Shown: positions 1-8,590, numbered from the stretch's first letter. The stretch is DNA of 31,925 bases from an uncultured Dorea sp. (GCA_948602995.1 CAPEBR010000046.1:1-31925), one strand, 5' to 3'. Numbers and translations: made by a program. Notes: generated by a model not told the origin, from the letters alone.

Positions 1-25
1 GTTCAAGTACCGCAAACCCTTGATT

Positions 26-1528
26 TTACTGGTCTTTTCCGCCAAGCGTTTTCATCGTCGGGAAGGCGAGCACATCACGTATCGCTGCTGCCCCTGTAAG
101 AAGCATACACATTCTGTCAATTCCGAACCCGATACCTCCTGTAGGCGGCATTCCAATCTCCAATGCATTAAGGAAATCCTCATCCGTCGTATTCGCCTCT
201 TCATCGCCCTGAGCCAGCAGCTCTTCCTGTGCCTTAAACCGCTCCCTCTGGTCAACAGGATCGTTCAGCTCAGAATACGCATTTGCCATCTCCCAGCCGT
301 TCATAAAGAACTCAAAACGCTCCACATATTCCGGATTTCCCGGCTTCTTCTTCGTAAGCGGCGAAATCTCAATCGGGTGATCCATAACAAAAGTAGGCTG
401 AATCAGATGTTCCTCCGCAAATTCCTCAAAGAACAGGCTCAGAATATCGCCCTTCTTATGCCGTTCCTCAAACTCAACATGATGCTCCTTCGCAAGCACC
501 CTCGCCTGCTCCAGCGTTTCCACTTCATTCCAGTCAACGCCCGCATACTTCTTCACGGCGTCTACCATCGTAATTCTCTCAAAAGGCTTTCCGAGATCCA
601 TCTCTACGCCATTGTATATGATCGTCGTTGTTCCAAGAACCTCCTGGGCCACATGGCGGTACAGATTCTCAGTCAGATCCATCATTCCGTTATAATCCGT
701 ATAGGCCTGGTAGAGCTCCATAAGGGTAAATTCGGGATTATGCCTGGTATCCAGTCCTTCGTTGCGGAACACACGTCCGATCTCATACACTCTTTCAAGT
801 CCGCCGACAATCAGTCGCTTCAGGTAAAGCTCCAGCGAAATACGAAGCTTGAAATCCTCGTCCAGTGCATTAAAATGTGTCTCGAAGGGTCTTGCCGCTG
901 CGCCGCCTGCATTACTTACAAGCATGGGCGTCTCCACCTCCAGGAAATTCTGTCCGTCAAGATACCTCCTGATCGCACTGATAATCTTTGACCGCTTGAT
1001 AAATGTATCCCTTACCTCTGGATTCATAATCAGATCCACATACCTCTGGCGGTAGCGGATATCTGTATTTGTCAGGCCGTGGAACTTCTCCGGCAGGATC
1101 TGAAGACTCTTGGACAAAAGCTTCACCGAAGATGCATGGACAGATATCTCTCCCGTCTTCGTCTTGAATACTTCGCCTTCAAGACCTACAATATCTCCAA
1201 TATCAAGTTTCTTAAAATCCTTATAGGCATCCTCTCCGATGCTGTCTCTTGCTACATAGGACTGGATATTTCCGCTCTGGTCCAAAATGTTGCAGAAAGA
1301 AGCTTTCCCCATCACACGCTTCTGCATAACGCGTCCAGCCAGGGAAACCTGCTTTCCTTCCATCTCATCGTAATGGTCTTTAATATCTGCCGCATGACAG
1401 GTGATATCATATTTCGTAATCTCAAAAGGATTCTTGCCATTTGCCTGCAGATCCACAAGCTTCTCCCGGCGCACCTTTCTCAGCTGGTTAATATCCGGTT
1501 CCTGTACGTTCTTCTTAAGCTCACCCAC
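26..1528 (-). CDS. lysS: Lysyl-tRNA synthetase, class II
   Basis: Charges tRNA-Lys with lysine in the cytoplasm. The 500-residue protein has the usual class II layout: an N-terminal OB-fold anticodon-binding domain (about residues 60-150), then the catalytic domain with motif 2 (FRNEGLDTRHNPEFT, about 254-268) and motif 3 (GIGFGIDRM near the C-terminus). Length is normal for the family. The start is GTG at 1528, chosen because GGAGAG lies 8 bases before it and no nearby ATG fits; the N-terminal MGELKKN extension is plausible for Firmicutes. It follows greA by 39 bases with no promoter visible between them, so greA and lysS are probably cotranscribed, an arrangement common in Firmicutes. Confidence 0.97.
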   Translation of the reverse strand: MGELKKNVQEPDINQLRKVRREKLVDLQANGKNPFEITKYDITCHAADIKDHYDEMEGKQVSLAGRVMQKRVMGKASFCNILDQSGNIQSYVARDSIGEDAYKDFKKLDIGDIVGLEGEVFKTKTGEISVHASSVKLLSKSLQILPEKFHGLTNTDIRYRQRYVDLIMNPEVRDTFIKRSKIISAIRRYLDGQNFLEVETPMLVSNAGGAAARPFETHFNALDEDFKLRISLELYLKRLIVGGLERVYEIGRVFRNEGLDTRHNPEFTLMELYQAYTDYNGMMDLTENLYRHVAQEVLGTTTIIYNGVEMDLGKPFERITMVDAVKKYAGVDWNEVETLEQARVLAKEHHVEFEERHKKGDILSLFFEEFAEEHLIQPTFVMDHPIEISPLTKKKPGNPEYVERFEFFMNGWEMANAYSELNDPVDQRERFKAQEELLAQGDEEANTTDEDFLNALEIGMPPTGGIGFGIDRMCMLLTGAAAIRDVLAFPTMKTLGGKDQ

Positions 1529-1567
1529 TTTTTCTTCTCTCCTTTACAAAGAAACTATCTATGCAGA

Positions 1568-2050
1568 CTACATAGAACGGCTGATGTCAAGTACCTTGTA
1601 CTGCATCATTCCCGCCTGGGTCTCCACGTCCACCACGTCATTGACCATCCTGCCAATCAACGCCTGGCCTACCGGTGATTCATTGGAGATCCTGCCCTCA
1701 AGACTGTTCGCCTCTGTGGAGCCTACGATCCTGAATTCCATTTCCTCATCGAATGTAATATCAAATACCTTTACTGTACAGCCTACATTTATTTTATCAA
1801 GATCAACCTCGTCTTCAACCACAACCTCCGCGTTTTTGAGGATTCCCTCAAGTTCCTCAATCCGCGCCTCAATGTCCCTCTGTTCATCCTTGGCTGCATC
1901 ATACTCTGCGTTCTCAGACAAGTCCCCCTGCTCTCTCGCTTCCTTAATCTTTGCCGCAACTTCCTTGCGCTTTACTACTTTTAAATTCTCCAGTTCTTCT
2001 TCAAGTGCTTTCAAACCGGCATAAGTAAGTAATCTTTTCTTTGCTTCCAT
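1568..2050 (-). CDS. greA: Transcription elongation factor GreA
   Basis: Binds the RNA polymerase secondary channel and stimulates cleavage of backtracked transcripts. The 160-residue protein shows the N-terminal antiparallel coiled coil with the acidic tip (DLSENAEYDAAKDEQ, with D43 and E46) and the C-terminal FKBP-like domain (about 80-160). The start chosen is ATG at 2050 (MEAKKRLLTYAG), which gives the normal family length and has AGGAAA upstream; an ATG 11 codons earlier would add an atypical basic extension. A consensus promoter lies about 65-95 bases upstream, and lysS follows directly. Confidence 0.96.
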   Translation of the reverse strand: MEAKKRLLTYAGLKALEEELENLKVVKRKEVAAKIKEAREQGDLSENAEYDAAKDEQRDIEARIEELEGILKNAEVVVEDEVDLDKINVGCTVKVFDITFDEEMEFRIVGSTEANSLEGRISNESPVGQALIGRMVNDVVDVETQAGMMQYKVLDISRSM

Positions 2051-2114
2051 AAGCTTTCTATTTCCTTTCTTGAAAATATCCATCTCAGAATGGTGAGACT
2101 TTCACAATTCAATC

Positions 2115-2143
2115 ATTATACCTAAACCGCTCTGCGTTGTCAA
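2115..2143 (-). promoter_or_regulatory. Sigma-A type promoter of greA-lysS
   Basis: On the minus strand a perfect TTGACA (-35, 2138-2143) and a perfect TATAAT (-10, 2115-2120) are separated by exactly 17 bases. It points at greA, whose ATG is at 2050, leaving a leader of roughly 60 bases. Confidence 0.85.
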
Positions 2144-2181
2144 TATTTTTTACAGGGAATTCAGCAGTTCTGCAAGCGCCT

Positions 2182-2220
2182 CGTTACTATTCACGGACTA
2201 ACCGTCCGCTCATGGTAACG
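2182..2220. repeat. Imperfect palindrome with nested hairpin, dusB-greA gap
   Basis: Outer arms CGTTAC (2182-2187) and GTAACG (2215-2220) enclose a second stem CGGAC/GTCCG (2194-2198 and 2204-2208) with loop TAACC. It lies between the dusB stop codon and the greA promoter. Part of it (2189-2215) matches 8433-8459 at 21 of 27 positions, and all six differences are transitions, so it looks like a copy of an old dispersed element. It might also end dusB transcription, but no T-run follows on the minus strand. Confidence 0.5.
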
Positions 2221-2282
2221 ATTCATGGCAATACTTAAAATTTTGCTGCGCAAAAATCGCCCCTCACACTTGAATCACGTTC

Positions 2283-3254
2283 TTACGGAATGCGCAGCTC
2301 AGCGCATTCCTGGCCCGTGAGTAGTAACAACTCCTCATAGGACTCCACCTGGTTGATCCGGGCGCGAAGCCTCGCCGCACCTTTCATCCCCTTCGTGTAC
2401 CACGCCACATGCTTACGCATTTCACGGATTCCGATATAATCGCCCTTGAATTCAAGCTGCAGTCTGGCATGCCGCAGCATCATGGCACGCACCTCCTCCC
2501 AGTCAGGCTTTGGAGGAATCACGCCTGTCCTATTATATTCCAGAAGGCTGGAAAATATCCATGGATTTCCCTGGGCTCCACGCCCAATCATCACGCCGTC
2601 ACAGCCCGTTTCCCGCTGCATGGCAGCCGCCTTTTCACAGGAATCCACATCGCCGTTCCCAATAACAGGAATGGATACGGCCTCCTTTACCTGCCGGATG
2701 ATCTCCCAGTCAGCGGCACCAGAATAATACTGCTCTCTTGTGCGCCCGTGCACTGCCACTGCGGCTCCGCCTGCTGCTTCAATAACCTTTGCAATTTCCA
2801 CCGCATTTACACTGCCATCGTGAAAGCCCTTCCGTATCTTGGCAGTAACGGGCTTATTCACTGCCTTTACTGTCTGACTGATAATTTCGTACACTAACTT
2901 CGGGTTTTGCATAAGCGCGGAGCCCTCGCCGTTTCTGACAACTTTTGGAACCGGGCAGCCCATGTTGATATCCAGTATCTGAAATGGAAGCTCTTCGATA
3001 CGCTTTGCCTGCTCGCTGATGATGCCCGGATCTGAACCAAAGAGCTGCAGGGATACCGGGTACTCTTCCGGGTGAATAGCGAGAAGCGCCTTTGTGTTCT
3101 TATTTTTATACTGCAGTGCCTTGGCGCTGATCATTTCCATGCAAAGAAGACCAGCCCCCTGCTCCCTGCAAAGCAGACGAAATGGCAGGTCTGTTACACC
3201 TGCCATGGGTGCAAGAACATACGGATTGTGAAGCGTAACATTTCCAATCTTCAT
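2283..3254 (-). CDS. dusB: tRNA-dihydrouridine synthase (DusB family)
   Basis: An FMN-dependent enzyme that reduces specific uridines in the tRNA D-loop. Counting from the start chosen here, the TIM-barrel opens with MKIGNVTLHNPYVLAPMAGVTD, carries the DINMGCPVPKV signature with catalytic Cys100, and has FMN-phosphate motifs late in the barrel (IGNGDV, DGVMIGRGAQGNPWIF). Start ATG 3254 gives the typical family N-terminus and has AAGAAGG 8 bases upstream. A longer form from ATG 3290 would overlap coaX by 23 bases and lacks a clear ribosome binding site. It follows coaX and probably shares its transcript. Confidence 0.94.
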   Translation of the reverse strand: MKIGNVTLHNPYVLAPMAGVTDLPFRLLCREQGAGLLCMEMISAKALQYKNKNTKALLAIHPEEYPVSLQLFGSDPGIISEQAKRIEELPFQILDINMGCPVPKVVRNGEGSALMQNPKLVYEIISQTVKAVNKPVTAKIRKGFHDGSVNAVEIAKVIEAAGGAAVAVHGRTREQYYSGAADWEIIRQVKEAVSIPVIGNGDVDSCEKAAAMQRETGCDGVMIGRGAQGNPWIFSSLLEYNRTGVIPPKPDWEEVRAMMLRHARLQLEFKGDYIGIREMRKHVAWYTKGMKGAARLRARINQVESYEELLLLTGQECAELRIP

Positions 3255-3267
3255 CCCTCGCACCTTC

Positions 3268-4041
3268 TTAACGCCTTCTGTTCCGCTCATAAATAATTCG
3301 AAGGCCTTTTAGCGTGAGCTGGGGATCATAGACATCAATTACATCCGTCTCCCCCGCAATAATCTTTCCAAGACCTCCGCTGGCCACGACCTTTGCATCC
3401 GTGTAGCCAGATTCCCGGCGGATCCGCTCCACGATGTATTCCGTCTGCCCAATCTGTCCGAACACGATTCCAGCCTGCATGGAAGCAATGGTCTCGCGTC
3501 CGAGTACGGAATCCGGCTTCTTAAGCTCAACCGCCGGAAGCATCGCCGCCTCCCCCCACATAGCCTTAGCAGAGGTACGGATTCCCGGGGCGATTACCGC
3601 CGCCTCAAATGTTCCGTCCGGCCCTACCACGTCGTAGGTTGTTGCTGTGCCGTAATCAATTACGATGACCGGCCCGCCGTGAAGCGTGTATGCCGCCACT
3701 GCATCCACAATCCGGTCAGCGCCCACCTGTTTTGGGTTTTCCGTCACAATACGGATTCCGGTTTTGATGCCCGCCGATACGACAACTGGACGGATTCCAA
3801 AATATTTTATCATCGCGCTTCCAAAGGAGTGCATCACATCCGGCACAACAGATGCCACAATAGCGGCACTGATATCTGTGCTCAGAATGCCCTGGCGCTC
3901 CACAAGCTCTCTTATCATTACCCCGTACTCATCCGATGTTCGAGGAAGCTTTGTCATCATCCGAAAAGTTCCAAGAAGCTCCTCGCCACGGAATACACCA
4001 AGAGTAATATTTGTATTTCCTATATCTATAACTAAAAGCAT
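3268..4041 (-). CDS. coaX: Type III pantothenate kinase
   Basis: Phosphorylates pantothenate, the first step of coenzyme A synthesis. The 257-residue protein has the ASKHA-fold features of CoaX: the N-terminal phosphate loop DIGNTNITLG (6-15), the GADR motif (107-110) and the IDYGTATTYDVV segment with Asp129 and Thr132. Length is typical. Its ribosome binding site (GGGGAGGTGG) lies inside the last codons of the upstream small gene, so the two are translationally close. The neighbour birA (biotin) makes this a small cofactor cluster. Confidence 0.95.
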   Translation of the reverse strand: MLLVIDIGNTNITLGVFRGEELLGTFRMMTKLPRTSDEYGVMIRELVERQGILSTDISAAIVASVVPDVMHSFGSAMIKYFGIRPVVVSAGIKTGIRIVTENPKQVGADRIVDAVAAYTLHGGPVIVIDYGTATTYDVVGPDGTFEAAVIAPGIRTSAKAMWGEAAMLPAVELKKPDSVLGRETIASMQAGIVFGQIGQTEYIVERIRRESGYTDAKVVASGGLGKIIAGETDVIDVYDPQLTLKGLRIIYERNRRR

Positions 4042-4046
4042 GGTCT

Positions 4047-4379
4047 CTACTCCACCTCCCCGCCTAAAAAGAATACCTTATAATAAAGCTGCAGCGCCTG
4101 CAGAAGATCCTGTTTCTCACGCTGGAGCTGCTTGATCTTCAGCCGGCTCCCGATGTCATCAAACATGGGATCAAACTCCTGAGAGGTAACCTCGAAGCAC
4201 AACTCCCCGTCCTCCTCGTATACCAGCGTCAGGATGCCGCCAACGTCACTTACGTATAATACACACATAATCTTCAGCTCATCCTTGATGGAATCCGGGA
4301 GACTCTCAAAATCCGGATTCAGGTAGTATTTTTCCTCATATGAATTCGCACCGCATAATACAATTCTGTCCTCGTACAT
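4047..4379 (-). CDS. Conserved small protein, probably DUF6145 family
   Basis: A 110-residue acidic soluble protein with no signal peptide or membrane segment. It begins MYEDRIVLCGANSYEEKYY, has a central hydrophobic beta-type stretch (IMCVLYVSDVGGILTLVYEEDG) and a C-terminal helix rich in K, Q and L (SRLKIKQLQREKQDLLQALQLYY). I recall similar proteins of unknown function beside birA or coaX in Lachnospiraceae, annotated DUF6145, but cannot confirm this here. AAAGGAGGAG is positioned well before its ATG and directly abuts a palindromic repeat. No function is assigned. Confidence 0.85.
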   Translation of the reverse strand: MYEDRIVLCGANSYEEKYYLNPDFESLPDSIKDELKIMCVLYVSDVGGILTLVYEEDGELCFEVTSQEFDPMFDDIGSRLKIKQLQREKQDLLQALQLYYKVFFLGGEVE

Positions 4380-4389
4380 TACTCCTCCT

Positions 4390-4447
4390 TTGGGGACGGG
4401 GTATTTTTAAAAATACCCCGTCCCCAATTGAAAATGACCTGTCCCCA
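4390..4447 (+). repeat. Palindromic repeat copy 1 with tail (birA / DUF6145 gap)
   Basis: A perfect 38-base palindrome at 4390-4427 (TTGGGGACGGGGTA, core TTTTTAAAAA, then the complement) is followed by the tail TTGAAAATGACCTGTCCCC up to 4446. It fills the whole gap between the birA stop codon (4449-4451) and the ribosome binding site of the next gene. Orientation is given by the tail, which lies on the right. Confidence 0.9.
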
Positions 4448-4448
4448 T

Positions 4449-5429
4449 TTACACATATCCATAAATCCCCCTAACGGACACCTCTCCCGCAAAGATATGC
4501 TTCTCCTCTCCTTCCGGTGTCGTTACCACCAGTTCGCCTACCTCATTGATGCCTGACGCGAACGCACTGTATTCCTCCTTCGGTTCCAAAACACGCACCT
4601 CCCTGCCGCAGTTTACCAGCATTCCGTTATATTTCTTCTGAAGCCCTGACAGATCTTTTGTCTCCATAAAACGTTCATAGTTCTCTTCATACCGCTTCAT
4701 CACCGCTGCGACCAGCTCCGAGCGGCTGATGTGACGGCCGCCCTCAATCAAGAGAGATGTAGCCCTCTCTCGTATTTCCTCTGAAAATGTCTCCTGGTTC
4801 GTATTGATTCCCACGCCTGTTACTACATAATTAATATAATCTATCTCTGTACTCATCTCTGTGAGAATGCCGCATATCTTCTTTTTATTCAGTACAATGT
4901 CATTGGGCCATTTGATGCCAGCCTCCTGCCCGGTGAGCTCCCGCACTGCTTCCGCCACGCTCAGCGCCATCACAAGCGTAAGCATAGGTGCCTTAACGGG
5001 TGCAATAGAAGGACGCAGGAGAAGTGTCATATAAACACACACTCCCTTCGGCGATTCCCACGACCGGCCCCGGCGGCCCTTCCCCGCCACCTGCCTGTCG
5101 GCGACCACGAGGGTTCCGTGTTCACTCCCGTTTTCCCCGGCAAGCTTTGCCTGGATATTCGTGGAATCTGTTTCATCATAATATATAACACTGCGTCCCG
5201 CCCATTTCGTCTTCACCATGCTCTCGATCTCAGCCTTCGACATCACATCAGGACTGTCCACAAGGCGGTAGCCCTTATTCCGCACTGCCTCAATCATATA
5301 GCCCTCTTTCTTCAGCTGCTCGACCGCCTTCCAGACTGCTGTTCGCGACACCTGAAACCTGTCACAGAGCTGCTGTCCAGAAATATAACAGTCATCTTCC
5401 TTTAATAAACGTAAAATCGCTGTCTTCAT
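4449..5429 (-). CDS. birA: Bifunctional biotin-protein ligase / biotin repressor BirA
   Basis: Attaches biotin to carboxylase carrier domains and, in this two-domain form, probably represses biotin genes. Residues 1-60 form a winged helix-turn-helix (ISGQQLCDRFQVSRTAVWKAVEQLKKEGY). The ligase domain follows, with the biotinyl-AMP loop GKGRRGRSW (116-124), KWPNDI (173-178) and a C-terminal SH3-like domain. Length 326 is typical of Firmicutes BirA. ATG 5429 has GGAG 7 bases upstream. Palindromic repeats flank the gene on both sides: copy 2 just before its ribosome binding site and copy 1 just after its stop. Confidence 0.95.
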   Translation of the reverse strand: MKTAILRLLKEDDCYISGQQLCDRFQVSRTAVWKAVEQLKKEGYMIEAVRNKGYRLVDSPDVMSKAEIESMVKTKWAGRSVIYYDETDSTNIQAKLAGENGSEHGTLVVADRQVAGKGRRGRSWESPKGVCVYMTLLLRPSIAPVKAPMLTLVMALSVAEAVRELTGQEAGIKWPNDIVLNKKKICGILTEMSTEIDYINYVVTGVGINTNQETFSEEIRERATSLLIEGGRHISRSELVAAVMKRYEENYERFMETKDLSGLQKKYNGMLVNCGREVRVLEPKEEYSAFASGINEVGELVVTTPEGEEKHIFAGEVSVRGIYGYV

Positions 5430-5444
5430 GCCCTGCTCCGCTGG

Positions 5445-5500
5445 TGGGGACGGGGTAAAATTAATTTTACCCCGTCCCCAATTAAAATTGACCTGTCCCC
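5445..5500 (+). repeat. Palindromic repeat copy 2 with tail (argF / birA junction)
   Basis: A perfect 36-base palindrome at 5445-5480 has the same outer arms as copy 1 but the core TAAAATTAATTTTA, so both halves of the stem changed together. The tail (ATTAAAATTGACCTGTCCCC) runs to 5500. The argF stop codon (5482-5484) lies within the tail, so the repeat encodes the end of ArgF. Confidence 0.9.
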
Positions 5501-6426
5501 AATGTTGCTACCATGACTGCCTTAATCGTATGCAGGCGGTTTTCTGCCTCGTCGAAAACAACGCTGGCATCACTCTCGAAGACTTCCTCGGTCACCTCTT
5601 TCCCCTTTACTGCCGGCAGACAGTGCATGAAGATGGTTCCTTCCTTCCCGGTCTTCTCCATGAGTGCAGCATTTACCTGGTATGGTTTAAGGAGGCGGAT
5701 GCGTTCTGCCGCCTTTTCTTCCTCGCCCATGGACGCCCACACATCCGTGTACAGCACATCCGCGCCTTCTACGGCATTCACGTCATCTGTCACAGTGATG
5801 GATGAGCCGGATTCTTCCGCATAACCCCTGCACAGTCCGGTGAGTTCCTCTGTAGGCCACAGGCATTTTGGCGCAATGATCACGAAATCTACTCCCATCT
5901 TGGAACAACCGATCATGAGACTGTTTGCCATATTGTTCCGGCCATCGCCAAGATAGACAAATTTCAATCCTTTAAGATAGCCGAAATGCTCGCGCATGGT
6001 CAGAAGGTCTGCCAGAATCTGTGTCGGATGGTATTCGTCCGTCAGTCCGTTCCACACCGGAACCCCGCTGTATTTCGCCAGTGCCTCCACATGCTCCTGT
6101 TTAAATCCGCGGAATTCGATTCCATCGAACATCCTTCCAAGCACCCTGGCTGTATCCTCAATGCTTTCCTTGTGTCCAAGCTGAATCTCATTTCCGGAAA
6201 GGTATGTGGGAATTCCTCCTTCGTCAGATGCTCCTACGGTAAATGCACAGCGGGTTCTTGTTGACGGCTTTTCAAAAAGCAGTGCAATATTTTTCCCCCT
6301 CAGGCTCTCGCCAGTGACGCCCTGTTTCTTTTTTTCCTTTAAATCTGCAGCCAGGTCAAGCAGATATAAGATCTCCTCTGGCGTGTAATCCTTCAGTGTA
6401 ATAAAACTTCTTCCCTTTAAGTTCAT
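5482..6426 (-). CDS. argF: Ornithine carbamoyltransferase (internal start)
   Basis: Makes citrulline from ornithine and carbamoyl phosphate (arginine synthesis, or in reverse in the deiminase pathway). Starting at ATG 6426, which has GGGAGG 8 bases upstream, the product is 314 residues, the normal family length. It shows the carbamoyl-phosphate motif STRTR (55-59), HPTQ (133-136), the ornithine-loop DVWASMG (228-234) and HCLP (268-271). The last residues (LGTGQF) and the stop codon come from palindromic repeat copy 2; family members usually end near ATLG. The same frame continues upstream into a patatin domain, which is the oddity of this locus. Confidence 0.93.
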   Translation of the reverse strand: MNLKGRSFITLKDYTPEEILYLLDLAADLKEKKKQGVTGESLRGKNIALLFEKPSTRTRCAFTVGASDEGGIPTYLSGNEIQLGHKESIEDTARVLGRMFDGIEFRGFKQEHVEALAKYSGVPVWNGLTDEYHPTQILADLLTMREHFGYLKGLKFVYLGDGRNNMANSLMIGCSKMGVDFVIIAPKCLWPTEELTGLCRGYAEESGSSITVTDDVNAVEGADVLYTDVWASMGEEEKAAERIRLLKPYQVNAALMEKTGKEGTIFMHCLPAVKGKEVTEEVFESDASVVFDEAENRLHTIKAVMVATLGTGQF

Positions 6427-7527
6427 GTTTTGTTCCTCCCTTAATCCTGCCAGTATATGGACAAACCTCGGTAAATTCAGCCTGTCACCTGTATTTGTAT
6501 ATTTCTCATATACAATATCATATAATTGGTCATCTGTGTATATCTGATATTTCGGAATCTGAAATATTTTTGCCGATGCCTCCAGCATTCCCATAAAAAG
6601 TTCCTTGTCCGAAAAGCCGAAAGGAAGCTTAAGCGTCAGAGCCGTCTCTGCCCGCTCCCGTTCCCGCATACCACCGAGAAACTCCGTAAAGTATGCGTCA
6701 TCATGGAGCATTTCCACATAATAGATGAATCCCTCTAACCCGTAGATCATCCTCTTGGCGTCATAGTAGCCTATGGTCAGGTTCTGCCTGCTGCGTTTTC
6801 CGGAAAATTCTATAATACTCCCAAGCTTTACCCGGGGCGACACCTCGCAGGCCACACTTCCCTCAGGAAGCTTCACCCGGGGTTCTCTTCCCGGCCCGTA
6901 GATCCTGACCTCGATGATGTTTTCATAGCCCCGTTTCACCAGGGAATTAAGGGGTACATTGTTAATAACGCCGCCGTCGATATACTTCTTCCCGTGAAGC
7001 CGTTCATTTTTAAACCCGATCAGGTATGCACTCGCAAGCAGGAAATCTTCCAATAGCCCTTCCGGTATATCCTCCACGCTCAGATCAAGCTCCTTAAAAT
7101 CTGACACGGAAAATGTCAGCAGCATGAATTCAGTCCCGCACGTCCGGATCCTCTCCTCGTCAATAGTCTCATGAATCAGCTTACGCAGGGGCGTAATGTC
7201 AATCCCGCCATCCTTCACCTTCTTCCACCCCTCGCCAAGGAATTCCTTAATGCTAGTTTCGCCGCGGAACAGGCGCTCCATCCATTCATCGTCCACATCC
7301 ATCACTGTGGAAAATGTCATCTTCCTCCAGATATCCTCCGCCAGGTCCACGTCTCCCATACAGACCAGCGCGCCGTTCAGCGCGCCTACCGATGTTCCTG
7401 CCACTGCATTTATCTTCACACCGGCTTCTTTAAGTGCCTTCCATGCACCAATCTGATATGCGCCCCGGGCGCCGCCGCCGTCAAATACAAGACCATATTC
7501 CTTTGATAAATCAATCACTGGCTTCAT
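5482..7527 (-). CDS. Patatin-like phospholipase fused in frame to ornithine carbamoyltransferase
   Basis: One uninterrupted 681-codon frame holds two unrelated enzymes. Residues 1-367 are a patatin-like lipid acyl hydrolase: oxyanion-hole motif GGGARG (17-22), nucleophile Ser46 in GTSVG and the DGG motif with Asp184 form the Ser-Asp dyad. Residues 368-681 are a complete ornithine carbamoyltransferase. No stop codon separates them, yet the second half begins at an ATG with its own strong ribosome binding site, so ArgF may also be made alone. The best start is ATG 7527 (GGAGG 11 bases upstream); a GTG at 7536 overlaps the trmH stop but sits only 2 bases from GGAGG. A lost stop by a small indel, or an assembly error, is possible: one frame over, a TAA lies directly before the internal GGGAGG. 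Confidence 0.8.
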   Translation of the reverse strand: MKPVIDLSKEYGLVFDGGGARGAYQIGAWKALKEAGVKINAVAGTSVGALNGALVCMGDVDLAEDIWRKMTFSTVMDVDDEWMERLFRGETSIKEFLGEGWKKVKDGGIDITPLRKLIHETIDEERIRTCGTEFMLLTFSVSDFKELDLSVEDIPEGLLEDFLLASAYLIGFKNERLHGKKYIDGGVINNVPLNSLVKRGYENIIEVRIYGPGREPRVKLPEGSVACEVSPRVKLGSIIEFSGKRSRQNLTIGYYDAKRMIYGLEGFIYYVEMLHDDAYFTEFLGGMRERERAETALTLKLPFGFSDKELFMGMLEASAKIFQIPKYQIYTDDQLYDIVYEKYTNTGDRLNLPRFVHILAGLREEQNMNLKGRSFITLKDYTPEEILYLLDLAADLKEKKKQGVTGESLRGKNIALLFEKPSTRTRCAFTVGASDEGGIPTYLSGNEIQLGHKESIEDTARVLGRMFDGIEFRGFKQEHVEALAKYSGVPVWNGLTDEYHPTQILADLLTMREHFGYLKGLKFVYLGDGRNNMANSLMIGCSKMGVDFVIIAPKCLWPTEELTGLCRGYAEESGSSITVTDDVNAVEGADVLYTDVWASMGEEEKAAERIRLLKPYQVNAALMEKTGKEGTIFMHCLPAVKGKEVTEEVFESDASVVFDEAENRLHTIKAVMVATLGTGQF

Positions 7528-7532
7528 AACCC

Positions 7533-8327
7533 TCACTGCCTCCTCTGCCTTGCCGCTTCGAACATAAGGACCGACGCCGCCGCTGCTGCGTTCAGTGACT
7601 CCACCTGACCCTTCATGGGAATGCGTATATAGGTTTCTGCCTGCTTAAGTGTCTCCTCCCTGAGCCCGCTTCCTTCATTTCCTATTAAAAATGCACAAGG
7701 ATTCCTGTAATCCTCCTGATCGTAATCTCTCTTCCCGTCAAGATGCGCCGCATAGGTATGGATCCCCGCCCCGTTTATCCGGTCAACCGCTGCCGGAAGA
7801 TCCTGCTCATAACAGAACGGAACCCGATAAACCGAGCCCATCGTTGAGCGGATTGTCTTCGGATTGTAGATATCCGCGCAGTCCCGGCTTAAGATAACTC
7901 CTGTGACCCCGGCGCCCTCTGCCGTGCGGAGCATGGTCCCCACATTTCCCGGATCCTGCAGATTATCCAGCACCAGAAGAAACGGGGCCTTGCCCCCCAG
8001 AATCCCGGAAAGGTCATATTCTTTACGTTTTACAACGCAGAGAATCCCCTGGGGCGTCTTGGTATCTGACACATGCTCATACACATGATCTGACAGAAGC
8101 ACCTGGTCCGCGCGACTCCCTTCGAGAACACGCTCCACCAACGCCTTCTCCTTCCGGTAAAATGTTTCTGACATCCATACCTCTTTAAGCCTCTCCCCAG
8201 GAACTTCCCGGAACATGCGGATTCCCTCCGCAACAAATACATTCTCTTCTTCTCTTTCTTTTTTCTTCTTCTGAAGGCTTACGAGATGCTTCACTCTCCC
8301 GTTTGCCGTACTTGTAATCGTGATCAT
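7533..8327 (-). CDS. TrmH/SpoU-family RNA 2'-O-methyltransferase
   Basis: An S-adenosylmethionine-dependent methyltransferase acting on ribose 2'-OH of rRNA or tRNA; the exact target cannot be told from sequence. The N-terminal 100 residues match the SpoU substrate-binding domain (KEREEENVFVAEGIRMF). The catalytic domain shows the three trefoil-knot motifs: LDNLQDPGNVGTMLRTAEGAG, FLIGNEGSGL and IRIPMKGQVESLNAAAAASV. The 264-residue length fits the RlmB/TrmH-like group. The stop codon overlaps a possible GTG start of the patatin ORF, implying cotranscription. Confidence 0.9.
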   Translation of the reverse strand: MITITSTANGRVKHLVSLQKKKKEREEENVFVAEGIRMFREVPGERLKEVWMSETFYRKEKALVERVLEGSRADQVLLSDHVYEHVSDTKTPQGILCVVKRKEYDLSGILGGKAPFLLVLDNLQDPGNVGTMLRTAEGAGVTGVILSRDCADIYNPKTIRSTMGSVYRVPFCYEQDLPAAVDRINGAGIHTYAAHLDGKRDYDQEDYRNPCAFLIGNEGSGLREETLKQAETYIRIPMKGQVESLNAAAAASVLMFEAARQRRQ

Positions 8328-8590
8328 AATTCCCTCCCTGAATTCTCAGACACGCTCTGGAGCGTCTTCACAATTGCTTTTACAATCAGCACAGCATCCG
8401 TACATATCCTCCAGCTATATATGGACTAATTGATCCACAGGCTAACCATCTGCTCATAGCCGCGCCAAATCGCTGCCGGACAGTTTCAAATGCTCTACTG
8501 TATCCTCTCTAGGCGAGCCTGCTATAAAATCCATTATGGAGTAATACTGAACCAGTATATCTTTCATGACCTTCCAACTCAGATCGAAGG
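8328..8590. other. Gene-free stretch with old repeat fragments
   Basis: No credible gene is seen up to the nucleotidyltransferase remnant. It holds a short hairpin ACGCTC-TG-GAGCGT (8352-8365), a 26-base segment (8349-8374) that matches 11208-11233 at 21 positions, and a 27-base segment (8433-8459) related to 2189-2215. It reads as decayed dispersed elements rather than as a regulated leader. Confidence 0.5.

Noticed and set aside
20..991. A 323-codon plus-strand open frame opposite lysS
   Set aside because: It is the antisense of a clearly real lysyl-tRNA synthetase; the translation has no recognisable domain and no ribosome binding site.
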